Source of the DNA: an uncultured Bacteroidia bacterium
Lineage (GTDB): Bacteria > Bacteroidota > Bacteroidia > NS11-12g > UBA9320
NCBI GenBank assembly: GCA_905478335.1
Contig: CAJQIC010000015.1
Location: 1-64,000, forward strand
DNA length: 64,000 bases
Reading direction: 5' to 3'
The notes beneath the pieces were generated by a model, which saw only the letters and a list, made by a program, of their open reading frames with translations, searched no databases and was not told the origin of the DNA. The position numbers and the translations under genes were made by a program. This document shows positions 33,103 through 42,090 of this stretch, in pieces (position 1 is the first letter of the stretch; each line of letters starts with the position of its first letter).

Positions 33103-36012
33103 TCACTCCATTGATTCGTAAATCACATCCATAATTTTGGTGCGCACACTCATGCTAATTAACTTTTTATTATCAGCATTGGGATACACCCTGTTTGATA
33201 GAAAAACATAAACTATGCCATTTTCAGGATCTGCCCACATTTGAGTACCCGTAAAACCACTATGTCCAAACGTTTTGCCAGAAGCGTAATCGGATACCGG
33301 ATTTACCTTCCTAGAATTCGATTCTGGTTTGTCAAAACCAATGCCTCTACGCGAGTTAATACTTTGGTATTTGGTAAATGTTCTAATGGTTTCTGGAGCC
33401 AAAAAGCGCTTGCCATTATAAAACCCACCATTCATTAACATTTGCAAAATGGCCGCTACATCAGCACTGTTAGAAAACAGGCCTGCATGCCCCGAAACCC
33501 CGCCCAACATGGCTGCTGCTGGGTCATGTACGTAACCATGTATTAAACTTTTTCTAAAATCTGCGTTGTTCTCCGTTGGCACGATTTCCGTTTTCCCGAA
33601 TTTGTTTAGTGGGTTATACGTCATCGTTCTCAATCCCATGGGTTGATAAAACACGCTATCCACAAAACGGTCTAAAGTGGTATGGGTCACTTGTTCAATC
33701 AGGTACCGCATCAATATCATGCCCAAATCACTGTATTTGTAATGGCCTGGTTGCTTTACTTCTGAATCATAAATCGTCCCGAAAATAACCGATTGAAATT
33801 CACGACACATGTACAAATCATCCGACACTTTTATACAGAACCTGTCTGAAGCAATGTGTGAAAACGTCGTATCATACACCAATGGGTCTTCAGTTGTAAC
33901 GCGATAAAAAGGTATCCAACTTTTGAGACCAGCGGAATGTGTAAGTACCTGTTTTAGGGTTATGTCCTGCTTATTTGTGGTATCAAGATTTTCTAGATAT
34001 TTTGACAATGGGTCAGAAAGCTTGATAACAGAATCCTCAACGAGCTTCATGATAGAAAGTGTTGTGGCGTTTACCTTGGTTAACGAGGCTAAGTCGTACA
34101 AATCATCGTTGTTTACCCGACGTCTTTCATTGTACGTATGTTTTCCAAACGATTTCTGATAAACCACCTTGCCATATCTAGCCACTAGCACTTGACAACC
34201 TGGAGTTGCTCCTTTAGCAATAGCGTCTTTGGCGATACTGTCGATCTTGGAAAGTTTATCTTGGTTTAAAGCCACCTCATTCGGTTCACCATACTGCAAC
34301 AACCTGGCGTCTTCAACTACTTTTTGATTGAATACTTTAAAATTCTGCGTTACAGACACCGGAAGAAACGCATCTGCCGGTATTGCGCCAAACAACATTT
34401 GTGCAGCTTTCACCTGATTGACTTTGTCGTCTTGGTAAGCCATAACAACGGTCTTCATTCCGTCGAAAAATTTCAAATTATACGGATTACCAAAATCAAC
34501 AAAAATGCACTTCTTTACTTTGTTCAACGCCTTTACAAATCGGGCAGTAGACATATCTACACCAAAGTTGTTTCTTGGGTATTTGCTCGTTTTATGAAGT
34601 GTAACAACCACGATGTCATAGTCTGCGTATATTTTGGCCACACTTGCAATCTGTGCAGTCGAAATGGTTTTGGGTAAATGTAAATGCGTCGCTTTTTGAT
34701 AGTGGTCAAAGGTTTTTTGGAAATCGTTATTCACCGCACCGCCAATTGATAAGGTTGCCACTTTTTTCTTACTGTTAAGTTTTAGCGGTAGCAAAGTATC
34801 CTTGTCTTGAACAACACATAGCTGTTTTTCAATCAATTTATTCAGCAAGAAGTTGGCATATGAAGAATTAAGTTCTTCGACTAAATTTTCCTCTTCTAGA
34901 GGTTTATACTCATTTAAGCCCGCCCAATATTTTGCTCTCAATACCTTGCGCACTTTGTTGTCGACATAGGCCTGCGTTAGTTCACCGCTCTTAATGGCTC
35001 CTTTTATTAGCTCTATGGCCCTAGGTATGTTACCAGGCGCAAGTAGAATATCATTTCCTGCTTTTAACGCTTTAAGCTCTAACTCTCCTGGCTGATGGAA
35101 TTTTGCCACACCTTGCATATTCAAAGCGTCTGTAAATGCCAGACCATTGAAGCCTAATTCCTCACGTAACAACCCATTGATACCGATAGGTGAAATTGAA
35201 ATGGCCGTTTTGGGTGTCGGATCTATAGCTGGAATGTACAAATGTGCTGTCATTACACTCATCACACCACTATCTATTAAGGATCTGAAGGGATAAAGTT
35301 CAATTGAATCTAACCTTTCTCTTGAGTGGTTTATAACAGGAAGGTCTTTGTGTGAATCGACGTCAGTATCGCCATGGCCAGGAAAATGTTTGGCGCAAGC
35401 CATTACATTCTCGCGTTGCATACCACTTGCATATGCCCAGCCTTTTTCTGCAACATTCTTTTTATCTTCTCCAAACGATCGATAGTTGATCACAGGATTA
35501 TTTGGGTTGTTATTGACATCAATAACTGGTGCGAAGTTTACGTGAATACCCATGCGCTTACATTGACGTCCAATTTCTCGACCCATTGCATGGATAATCG
35601 AATTATCGGAAATTCCGCCTAAACCCATCTGATACGGAAACGATGTTGTATTGCTTAAGCGCATGGCTAAGCCCCATTCACCATCTATAGCAACAAGTAA
35701 CGGGGTTTTTGACATTGCCTGAAATTCATTGGTTAGGCGTACTTCTGTTAGGGGGTCTCCTTTAAAAAAGATCACGCCACCAACTTTATACTTATTGATG
35801 TCTGAACGCACTTTGTCAAGATGTGCTTTGCCATAGCTCGTGCGTACTTCAATCATCATAAGCTGGGCAATTCGCTCGTCAGCTGTCATGGCGTCAAATG
35901 CATTATCCACCCAATCAGAAGCATAATTCTCCGGATTAGGTGCAAAACCTGCTACATGTACCAGCAACAATGCAATTAAAGCGACCTTATGTATGATGAA
36001 TTGTTTAACCAT
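33103..36012 (-). CDS. GH3 glycosidase fused to a beta-lactamase-type serine hydrolase
   Basis: A 969-residue exported fusion (signal peptide to about residue 22). The N-terminal 590 residues are glycoside hydrolase family 3 of NagZ type, with KHFPGHGDTDVDSH at 208-221 (catalytic His region) and a nucleophile candidate Asp295 in FTDALNMQG. The C-terminal 330 residues are a class C beta-lactamase / penicillin-binding-like domain with SLTK (643-646), Tyr-Ser-Asp (760-762) and HSG (917-919). Both parts look catalytically intact. The combination suggests periplasmic peptidoglycan turnover: removal of N-acetylglucosamine plus peptide cleavage. This architecture recurs in Bacteroidota. Confidence 0.9.
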   Translation of the reverse strand: MVKQFIIHKVALIALLLVHVAGFAPNPENYASDWVDNAFDAMTADERIAQLMMIEVRTSYGKAHLDKVRSDINKYKVGGVIFFKGDPLTEVRLTNEFQAMSKTPLLVAIDGEWGLAMRLSNTTSFPYQMGLGGISDNSIIHAMGREIGRQCKRMGIHVNFAPVIDVNNNPNNPVINYRSFGEDKKNVAEKGWAYASGMQRENVMACAKHFPGHGDTDVDSHKDLPVINHSRERLDSIELYPFRSLIDSGVMSVMTAHLYIPAIDPTPKTAISISPIGINGLLREELGFNGLAFTDALNMQGVAKFHQPGELELKALKAGNDILLAPGNIPRAIELIKGAIKSGELTQAYVDNKVRKVLRAKYWAGLNEYKPLEEENLVEELNSSYANFLLNKLIEKQLCVVQDKDTLLPLKLNSKKKVATLSIGGAVNNDFQKTFDHYQKATHLHLPKTISTAQIASVAKIYADYDIVVVTLHKTSKYPRNNFGVDMSTARFVKALNKVKKCIFVDFGNPYNLKFFDGMKTVVMAYQDDKVNQVKAAQMLFGAIPADAFLPVSVTQNFKVFNQKVVEDARLLQYGEPNEVALNQDKLSKIDSIAKDAIAKGATPGCQVLVARYGKVVYQKSFGKHTYNERRRVNNDDLYDLASLTKVNATTLSIMKLVEDSVIKLSDPLSKYLENLDTTNKQDITLKQVLTHSAGLKSWIPFYRVTTEDPLVYDTTFSHIASDRFCIKVSDDLYMCREFQSVIFGTIYDSEVKQPGHYKYSDLGMILMRYLIEQVTHTTLDRFVDSVFYQPMGLRTMTYNPLNKFGKTEIVPTENNADFRKSLIHGYVHDPAAAMLGGVSGHAGLFSNSADVAAILQMLMNGGFYNGKRFLAPETIRTFTKYQSINSRRGIGFDKPESNSRKVNPVSDYASGKTFGHSGFTGTQMWADPENGIVYVFLSNRVYPNADNKKLISMSVRTKIMDVIYESME

Positions 36013-36185
36013 GAAATTCAGATGTTCACTAGATGATAGTCAAAAAGCGTACCCTGCAATGTTATATAAATCTTAACTGTATGCATATTGTTTTTATCAA
36101 CTCACGTCTTCACCTGTCCAATGAAAAAATATATCAAACCACGATGCATACTACCAAACTATAACGCAGCGTTTCAATTATAGAT

Positions 36186-37043
36186 ATGCAATACTTCCCA
36201 AGAATAATTAACTCCCTAATAACTAGCGGCATACTGATCTTGTTTTTAACAAACTGTACGGCTCAACCCACAGACTCTAGTAACACCGAAATTGAATCAG
36301 TTGTGGAAATAAATACTGTCGGACAAATACCCCCGCCATCAGGATTTTACAGATTGCCTTTGGATAGTCTGCACGTTGGGAGCTTTCTTAGAAATTTGTC
36401 GCTTAAAGAGGACAACCAAGTGTATTTATACGATGGCAGTCTTAAGTATAATCAAAGTGCTCAATATGCCATAATTGACATTGATGTAGGCAATAGAGAC
36501 TTGCAACAATGCGCAGATGCAACCATGCGGCTACGTGCTGAGCATCTGTTCCAAACAGGTCAATTCGATAAAATTCAATTTCATTTTACAAGTGGTCATT
36601 TAGCGCAGTGGCTTAAATATGCGGAAGGCTATCGCGCCAAAATCAGTGGCAGCAGTGTTACCTGGGTTAAGCTTGCCAATAAGGATACTTCACATGCCAA
36701 TTTTAGAAAATATATGAATCTCGTTTTTTCTTACTGCGGTACGCAATCCATGAATGGAGAGGTCGAGCCTGTGAGAATTGAGGACATTGCACCTGGTCAT
36801 GTTTTCCATCAAACAGGCAACCCTTATGGTCATGCGGTTACAGTTATGGACGTAGTCACTGATACTACGGGTAACAAGCGTTTCTTGCTGTCGCAGAGCT
36901 ATATGCCAGCACAGAGCATACACGTGCTCAAAAATCCGACAAATTCAGCGTCAAGTCCGTGGTACTCAATAAAGCCAGGAGAACCGCTGGTAACACCCGA
37001 ATGGACTTTCCCCTCAGGAAGTTTGAAACGTTGGAAAAATTAA
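36186..37043 (+). CDS. DUF4846 lipoprotein
   Basis: A 285-residue exported protein with a lipobox Cys near residue 24 (TNCTAQ). The mature protein matches the DUF4846 pattern: PPSGFYRLP near the start, QYAIIDIDVGNRDLQQCADATMRLRAEHL in the middle, and GHAVTVMDV with a His near the C-terminal third. The conserved QCAD segment, the HFTSG motif and the late His hint at an NlpC/P60-like papain fold, but this is inference. Function unknown. The stop overlaps arsC, which is convergent, by 4 bp. Confidence 0.82.
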   Translation: MQYFPRIINSLITSGILILFLTNCTAQPTDSSNTEIESVVEINTVGQIPPPSGFYRLPLDSLHVGSFLRNLSLKEDNQVYLYDGSLKYNQSAQYAIIDIDVGNRDLQQCADATMRLRAEHLFQTGQFDKIQFHFTSGHLAQWLKYAEGYRAKISGSSVTWVKLANKDTSHANFRKYMNLVFSYCGTQSMNGEVEPVRIEDIAPGHVFHQTGNPYGHAVTVMDVVTDTTGNKRFLLSQSYMPAQSIHVLKNPTNSASSPWYSIKPGEPLVTPEWTFPSGSLKRWKN

Positions 37044-37375
37044 AGGTCTAAAACTAAGCTTGGTGGCCGTCCTATAACTGCTTTATCACCTGAAACAACA
37101 ATCGGACGCTCCATTAAAATGGGGTATTTTACCATCGCTTTAACCCAATTGACGCGATTCGCGTTCTTGTCTTTGTAATGCTTCTTGAAGATTTGCTCAT
37201 TCTTGCGAATTAAATCGTAAGGTTTTATGCCTAACATTTGCACGAGTTCGGTAAGTTCAGATTCAGAAAGCGGGTTGTTTACATAATCAACCACTTCGTA
37301 AGTGTGTCCTGCCTCGGTAAGCAATGCGCAAGCCTGTCGACTTTTGCTGCACCTTGCGTTGTGGTATACAATCAC
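37040..37375 (-). CDS. arsC: ArsC-family arsenate reductase-like protein
   Basis: A 111-residue thioredoxin-fold protein of the glutaredoxin-linked ArsC/Spx/YffB group. The N-terminus reads MIVYHNARCSKSRQACALL with a single catalytic Cys (Cys9) in the CSKSR loop. The PILMERPIVV segment and GRPP motif near the C-terminus follow, as in arsenate reductases. No arsenite efflux gene or ArsR is nearby, so a general redox or regulatory role is equally possible. The start is GTG 37375, overlapping the stop of the lipocalin-like gene (GTGA), so the two are translationally coupled. Conserved Arg residues for arsenate binding (Arg near GRPP) are present. Confidence 0.85.
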   Translation of the reverse strand: MIVYHNARCSKSRQACALLTEAGHTYEVVDYVNNPLSESELTELVQMLGIKPYDLIRKNEQIFKKHYKDKNANRVNWVKAMVKYPILMERPIVVSGDKAVIGRPPSLVLDL

Positions 37376-37926
37376 TGCTTGGTATTGACGTAATTAATTT
37401 TGATAACATGATCTGTTTTCCCGCCATTAATCGAGTCAACAAATTCATATACCATATGTAAGTCTAAATTACTTTCGGTTAACGTTTCTATATCTAGTGT
37501 TTGTGGAGCACCGGTTGGGTCAAAAGGAAAGCTGCTAAATTTCATTTTTGTTTCGTTTTCAACAAAATACCACAAACCACCATCTTCGGATTGTGGGTCG
37601 TTCATGTCACATTTTGTTGGCCCTTCGTCAAGTAATACGGTCGAATCCGTTCGCAAAAACATCAAGTTATCTTTATCACAATCCTGCACTGTGCCTCCAC
37701 CTTGATAAGCCAACAAGTCCCAGAAATTGTCAACGGTAATCACATTTCCCATGATATCTATGGTTATAGAAGGAACTATTGTTCCGCCATTTACCCTCCA
37801 TTCGGCCTCGGTTGCCAAGTCCGTTTTTGTTTTTTCTTTGGTTGTCGGCGTATCGCCTTCATCATCCTTACACCCTACAGTTAGGGTTAAGCTCGCAATC
37901 AATAAAAGTCCCAAAAATTTTTTCAT
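37372..37926 (-). CDS. Lipocalin-like lipoprotein
   Basis: A 184-residue exported protein with lipobox VGCKDDEGD (Cys19) and a Thr/Lys-rich linker. The mature part has two cysteines spaced as in Bacteroidota lipocalin-like proteins: VQDCDKDNLMFLRTDS and EGPTKCDMNDP, then GGLWYFVENETKMKFSSF. These strands would build a small beta-barrel that binds a hydrophobic ligand. Identity of the ligand is unknown. It overlaps arsC downstream by 4 bp. Confidence 0.7.
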   Translation of the reverse strand: MKKFLGLLLIASLTLTVGCKDDEGDTPTTKEKTKTDLATEAEWRVNGGTIVPSITIDIMGNVITVDNFWDLLAYQGGGTVQDCDKDNLMFLRTDSTVLLDEGPTKCDMNDPQSEDGGLWYFVENETKMKFSSFPFDPTGAPQTLDIETLTESNLDLHMVYEFVDSINGGKTDHVIKINYVNTKQ

Positions 37927-37984
37927 ACCGTAATTTTGTAGTGCAATTTACACCATTTTTAAACTTCTAAATGTGACACTGGAG

Positions 37985-38338
37985 TCATTTCTGTTGATAC
38001 ATCTTTCTTGTTAACAGCTTTTGTAATGCCCGGTTGAGTATTAACTCCGTAATCCTTTTTACTTGGTCTTTATGATCTAATGTCCAAGCCATTCTCAACT
38101 TTGATTCAAATACATCCATTCGGTACAAAGCTGATTTCAAAAACGATATATTGGTCAATAACAAATGTTCAACGACACCTTCAGCTTCTGAAATAAACGC
38201 GTTAAAAGGATTGTCCGTATTGGAGTCCCATTTCAATTCAATTTCGGATGATCCGAAATCCTTATTCACCTGGTTTATTACAGCTTCGAGCAGGTCGTTG
38301 TGCGTTTCTAACTGTGCATACGTATCGATGTTACTCAT
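37985..38338 (-). CDS. Hypothetical helical protein
   Basis: About 117 residues, largely alpha-helical, starting MSNIDTYAQLETHNDLLEAV and ending in a basic helix. I do not recognise a domain. There is no signal peptide or membrane segment, so it should be cytoplasmic. The ATG at 38338 lies just after the stop of the preceding outer-membrane gene; a longer reading from 38395 would overlap that gene. The two genes are probably co-transcribed. Confidence 0.65.
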   Translation of the reverse strand: MSNIDTYAQLETHNDLLEAVINQVNKDFGSSEIELKWDSNTDNPFNAFISEAEGVVEHLLLTNISFLKSALYRMDVFESKLRMAWTLDHKDQVKRITELILNRALQKLLTRKMYQQK

Positions 38339-38339
38339 A

Positions 38340-39455
38340 TTAATTGATACTGAATAAATCGAATCGTGGTGTCCATCTAAAATAGAACTCTGCAACTACA
38401 TCAGTTACGTTAGACTTCAAATTCCGCATGAGATTGGCTCGAATTAAAAAATTAAAGTCGGTGGTGATTTGTGTTTGCCATTGAGCGCGCACCATAGCGA
38501 GCTTACGGTAGTCAAAAATATAACTTGAATTTCGAGCAGAAACGCTTCGATACGCCACATCACCCATCGGATTATGGAATTGATGTGCATCATAATAATT
38601 AAACATTAACCCAAAGCCTTTGGCATATAAAGCAAGCGACGCATACTGTCCTAAACCGTCAATATAGTTGACTTGTTCTGTGGATATGTCTTCATAATAC
38701 AGCGCATGAAGTTGAATATCTATAGAATCCAAAAATCCGCTTTTTTTGAGTTGACGATATCGGAAACCATAATCAAAATTGAAGTTGCTTATGGTTGGCA
38801 TATGAGAGGTGTCTATTTCGCCTCCTTTATGAAAAGACAAGGCTGTAATAGGAAGGGAAAGCACGTGGTTGCCTATATGTTTCTTAGGTTCAACGCGAAC
38901 CCCTGATGTAAACTCTTCTCGGAATGGACTGTTTTGGTATATCATTTTACGCCAATCAACCCAAAGCTCACCATCAAAGTTTTTACCTGACCGCTTGTAT
39001 TGAAAACCATTTTCCAAACGATTTTCGATAAGCCGTTCAGGGTCATATAAGGGCTCTACCAATTGATGTTGTAGCGCCCCTGTTAAGGTTCCAAATCGTA
39101 TGAAGTGTCCTTTGTGTTTGAACTGGAAACTAAAGGTGGGTTGATTATTAATCATTTCATCCGCACCAAAATCTTGTTGAACAAATAACCCTAATGATAC
39201 TTGAAGTTTTTCCGAGGACTGCAGCGTTAACTCCGGCCAGAGCTGATATCCAAACAACGTACGCCCTTGATCTATACGCGATTTATATTCCGTATTTCTG
39301 AAGTATCCTAAATTCTCCACATTGAGTTGAACCAAACCAACTTCCGTATCCGTACGGTCTATATCAAAAAACGAATTATCCCATTGACCGTATGTAATTG
39401 TAGACAATGAGCAGCATAAACACACAAGTAAAAAATGTTGTATTCGACGTACCAT
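38340..39455 (-). CDS. Probable outer-membrane beta-barrel protein
   Basis: About 371 residues with a signal peptide (to TYGQ, about residue 24). The mature protein is a run of amphipathic strands rich in Tyr, Phe, Gln and Arg (for example FGYQLWPELTLQ and FNFDYGFRYRQL), fitting a porin-like barrel. The last strand ends EFYFRWTPRFDLFSIN rather than on a terminal Phe. No family assignment is possible by eye. The ATG is at 39455, five bases after an exact -7 box, so its mRNA may have no leader. A hypothetical cytoplasmic gene follows in the same operon. Confidence 0.65.
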   Translation of the reverse strand: MVRRIQHFLLVCLCCSLSTITYGQWDNSFFDIDRTDTEVGLVQLNVENLGYFRNTEYKSRIDQGRTLFGYQLWPELTLQSSEKLQVSLGLFVQQDFGADEMINNQPTFSFQFKHKGHFIRFGTLTGALQHQLVEPLYDPERLIENRLENGFQYKRSGKNFDGELWVDWRKMIYQNSPFREEFTSGVRVEPKKHIGNHVLSLPITALSFHKGGEIDTSHMPTISNFNFDYGFRYRQLKKSGFLDSIDIQLHALYYEDISTEQVNYIDGLGQYASLALYAKGFGLMFNYYDAHQFHNPMGDVAYRSVSARNSSYIFDYRKLAMVRAQWQTQITTDFNFLIRANLMRNLKSNVTDVVAEFYFRWTPRFDLFSIN

Positions 39456-39460
39456 CACGA

Positions 39461-39468
39461 CAAATATA
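39461..39468 (-). promoter_or_regulatory. -7 box of the barrel-protein gene
   Basis: TATATTTG on the minus strand is an exact TAnnTTTG match, 5 nt before the ATG at 39455. Transcription would begin at or beside the start codon. Confidence 0.5.
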
Positions 39469-39617
39469 GGGGTAAGTGATTCATTTTTTTACATTAACTA
39501 AACATTTGATTATCTGAATATTACAAGTCCAGTGGCCCGCATATTGTGTCTATTCCCTATCTTCGAATTTCATTATTCGTTTCACGTATGGAACGTGATT
39601 TGAATAGGTTAAGTGAA

Positions 39618-39625
39618 AATATTTG
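39618..39625 (+). promoter_or_regulatory. -7 box of the DUF3108 gene
   Basis: AATATTTG (7/8 match to TAnnTTTG) ends 6 nt before the ATG at 39632. Upstream are two short dyads, CGAAT-N6-ATTCG (39564-39579) and TCACGT-N5-ACGTGA (39582-39598). Confidence 0.4.
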
Positions 39626-39631
39626 ACCCTT

Positions 39632-40429
39632 ATGAAAACAAATATCAAATACATAGCGCTCACACTCATTGTCATGCTCAACTTTAGCTTTACGCAAAAG
39701 GAGAATGCAGGGTTTCAGTTTAGACAGCAAAACAACAAAGCTTTTGGTTTTGGGGAAGCACTAACCTATCGTGTGCATTATGGTTGGTTAAATGCTGCTA
39801 GGATTACAATGAAAGTAGATGACACCATCGTTTCTGTTGGCAAACGCCCAACATATCATATAGTGGCTAAAGGAAAGACCAATAAGTCTTTTGACTGGAT
39901 GTATACGGTTCGAGACCGATTCGAGTCTTATGTCGACACAACAGGTATTGCCCCTTTAAAGTACTTTAAAACAGTTCAAGAAGACAAATACACAGATACC
40001 GACCTGGTATACTATAACCATGAAGAAAAGGAACTAAAGGGTTTGAAGAAAAACATGGATATGCCAGAATATGTGCAAGACATTGTTAGTGGAACCTATT
40101 ATGCGAGAACCATTGATTTTAGCAACGCATACATTGGCAAAACATATCCGCTTGACATCTACCTAGATCAAAAAATCTATAACCTTAAATTTAAATACCT
40201 GGGCATAGAAACCATTAAAAGTGATTTTGGGAAAGTCCGATGTATCAAGTTACGTCCACAACTAGTTGTGGACCGTGTGTTTAAAGACGAAGACGATATG
40301 ACTATATGGGTTAGCGACGACAAAAACCGCTTGCCAATACGGGTTAAAACAGACATTTGGGTAGGCTCACTTAAAGTAGACTTAACAGATTATTCTGGGT
40401 TAGCCAACCCGTTTGACGCAAAGCTGTAA
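39632..40429 (+). CDS. Exported DUF3108 protein
   Basis: About 265 residues with a signal peptide (to about residue 22). The sequence follows the DUF3108 pattern: GFGEALTYRVHYGWLNAARITM near the mature start, TVRDRFESYVDTTGIAPLKYFK in the middle, and a final block DDMTIWVSDDKNRLPIRVK followed by GSLKVDLTDY. It is predicted to be all beta, possibly binding a lipid-like ligand, as these proteins are often seen with envelope genes. Function unproven. ATG 39632 is preferred over TTG 39623, which falls in the promoter box. It is convergent with the DUF1801 gene. Confidence 0.85.
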   Translation: MKTNIKYIALTLIVMLNFSFTQKENAGFQFRQQNNKAFGFGEALTYRVHYGWLNAARITMKVDDTIVSVGKRPTYHIVAKGKTNKSFDWMYTVRDRFESYVDTTGIAPLKYFKTVQEDKYTDTDLVYYNHEEKELKGLKKNMDMPEYVQDIVSGTYYARTIDFSNAYIGKTYPLDIYLDQKIYNLKFKYLGIETIKSDFGKVRCIKLRPQLVVDRVFKDEDDMTIWVSDDKNRLPIRVKTDIWVGSLKVDLTDYSGLANPFDAKL

Positions 40430-40451
40430 GCAAGGTAAAAACGATCCTTTT

Positions 40452-40871
40452 TTATGAAGAAGGGTAGACTTCATTGATGCGGTTTATTGAGTATAGCGTT
40501 AACTCTTTGAGCACTTTTAAGTCAATATCCTCCAACTTTTTAACGTACAGACAAGACTTCCCCGTTTTATATGTACCTAAACGCGACATGATCTTCTCGT
40601 TTTTAAATCCAGCCATAACGTAAATGGTTAGACTTGTTTTGCGCGGTGAAAACCCACACAAAAGCATATCGCCTTCTCTACCAGATTTGTATTTGTAATG
40701 GTATTCCCCAAAACCAACAATACTATTGCCCCACATAACAGCTGGCTCTCTAGTTATTTCCGTAAAAAAGTCAATTAAACCAAAACAGTCCTCGTGGTAC
40801 TTTTTAGGTTGTGCGTTGATAAAGTCAACAACGCTTTGATTGGTCGGCTGTGTTTTGTTTTGGTCAGACAT
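40452..40871 (-). CDS. DUF1801 (YdhG-like) protein
   Basis: A 139-residue cytoplasmic protein with the DUF1801 pattern: SVVDFINAQPKKYHEDCFGLIDFF, EPAVMWGNSIVGFGEYHYKYKSG and LTIYVMAGFKN. The fold is small alpha/beta and resembles the YdhG/frataxin-like group, but its role is not settled. Last gene of the operon that begins with the T9SS cargo, 8 bp after the AHSA1-type gene. Confidence 0.88.
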   Translation of the reverse strand: MSDQNKTQPTNQSVVDFINAQPKKYHEDCFGLIDFFTEITREPAVMWGNSIVGFGEYHYKYKSGREGDMLLCGFSPRKTSLTIYVMAGFKNEKIMSRLGTYKTGKSCLYVKKLEDIDLKVLKELTLYSINRINEVYPSS

Positions 40872-40879
40872 ACGGACCT

Positions 40880-41275
40880 TTAATCCAAACCATCTTCTTC
40901 CACAAATTCTTTGACTTGAGCAAAGTACGCATGATCCCAGCCATCCGCAAAATCATCGTAATCTGCATCTGGAATGTTGGTGTGTTTCAATTCAACTGAT
41001 GTCCCTTTTTTATGTGGATGGAGTATAATGGTTACAATTGACTTTTCTTCTTGTTCACCGAAATACCACTCTTGCACTATTTTTCTATTCTCTTCAAACT
41101 CCAAATTCATCCCACAAATACTTCCACCCCAAATGCTAAACTCCGTATTTGGCTCGGTACTCATCTCCGCCTCATCATCTGTCCATAGTGTGATGCTTTT
41201 GGCATTCGTAAGTGCCATGTATATCTCGCTTGGAGGTGCTTTTACTATGTAGTACTTTTTAAAATCTTTCGGCAT
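40880..41275 (-). CDS. AHSA1-type START-like (SRPBCC) protein
   Basis: A 131-residue cytoplasmic protein resembling the activator of Hsp90 ATPase domain. Landmarks are YYIVKAPPSEIYMALTNAKSITLWT, the glycine-rich FSIWGGSICG, and a C-terminal helix GWDHAYFAQVKEFVE. The helix-grip fold forms a cavity that binds a hydrophobic ligand, which is not identifiable. It sits 2 bp downstream of the propeller-like gene and 8 bp upstream of DUF1801, so all three are co-transcribed. Confidence 0.88.
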   Translation of the reverse strand: MPKDFKKYYIVKAPPSEIYMALTNAKSITLWTDDEAEMSTEPNTEFSIWGGSICGMNLEFEENRKIVQEWYFGEQEEKSIVTIILHPHKKGTSVELKHTNIPDADYDDFADGWDHAYFAQVKEFVEEDGLD

Positions 41276-41277
41276 TT

Positions 41278-42090
41278 CTATTCTTTTGATATTATGTGCA
41301 AACTGTCTTCAACCCAGCTATATATTTTACCATTGTCTATTCTCACCATCTTGGCTAGCGAATCGACATATAGTGTGTCGCTCACGAAAAACTTATAGTC
41401 GTAACTAACAAGGTGTGAGGTTTCGAAATATATGATTTTGTTTTTCTTTACTTGAAAATCAAGCAGTCCTTTTATATCGATGGATTTGTAATAGTTACCA
41501 AACACGTCAAACAAACAAATACCATTAGATGAATCATGCACAAAGATGTTCTTTTCGTTATCTAACAATTGGGTTGGCTTCCATACCTCATTGGTCCAAG
41601 TAGCCATCGGAACTCCTTCTATTTGGGTCACTAAATTTTTTGTTGCTTTCAACAATTTCATGCTACTCGCATCGAAATACCATATACCATTGTCAAATGA
41701 TCGAGCAGCAGCAGAAACTTCGCCGGTACTAATGTCTGTCATGTCTATTTCTGCTCTTACATTAAGCAGATTATCCAGAATAAGAAGCACTTGTTGGTCT
41801 GCATAATAACAATAAATCTCGAAGGGGTTACTTACATCCAATTGGCTCAGACTGCCATAGATTTTAAAATTCACTACAGCATCTCGTTCACCGTCTGCTC
41901 CATACTTCTCAATAGAGTTATCGGATTGAACCAAAAATACATTGCCCAGATTATCCGTTGTAAAAAATTTGCCTGAAAAGGGGATAGATTCCGTATGCGT
42001 GACACCCTCATTTAGACCCGTTGACGACATCAATGCAATGACAAACATTGCCAGACCACATCGCTTCAAATATTTACTTAAACTTTTCAA
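41278..42090 (-). CDS. Exported propeller-like protein of unknown function
   Basis: A 270-residue protein with an N-terminal signal-like segment (KYLKRCGLAMFVIALMSS). The remainder has repeated short strands with Asp/Asn turns (TTDNLGNVFLVQSDNSIEKYGAD, LLDNEKNIFVHDSSNGICLFD), suggesting a small beta-propeller. No catalytic signature is seen. The start appears to be TTG 42090, since the next ATG (42048) would remove the basic part of the signal. It overlaps lpxH by 17 bp, which ties it to that operon. Confidence 0.7.
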   Translation of the reverse strand: MKSLSKYLKRCGLAMFVIALMSSTGLNEGVTHTESIPFSGKFFTTDNLGNVFLVQSDNSIEKYGADGERDAVVNFKIYGSLSQLDVSNPFEIYCYYADQQVLLILDNLLNVRAEIDMTDISTGEVSAAARSFDNGIWYFDASSMKLLKATKNLVTQIEGVPMATWTNEVWKPTQLLDNEKNIFVHDSSNGICLFDVFGNYYKSIDIKGLLDFQVKKNKIIYFETSHLVSYDYKFFVSDTLYVDSLAKMVRIDNGKIYSWVEDSLHIISKE

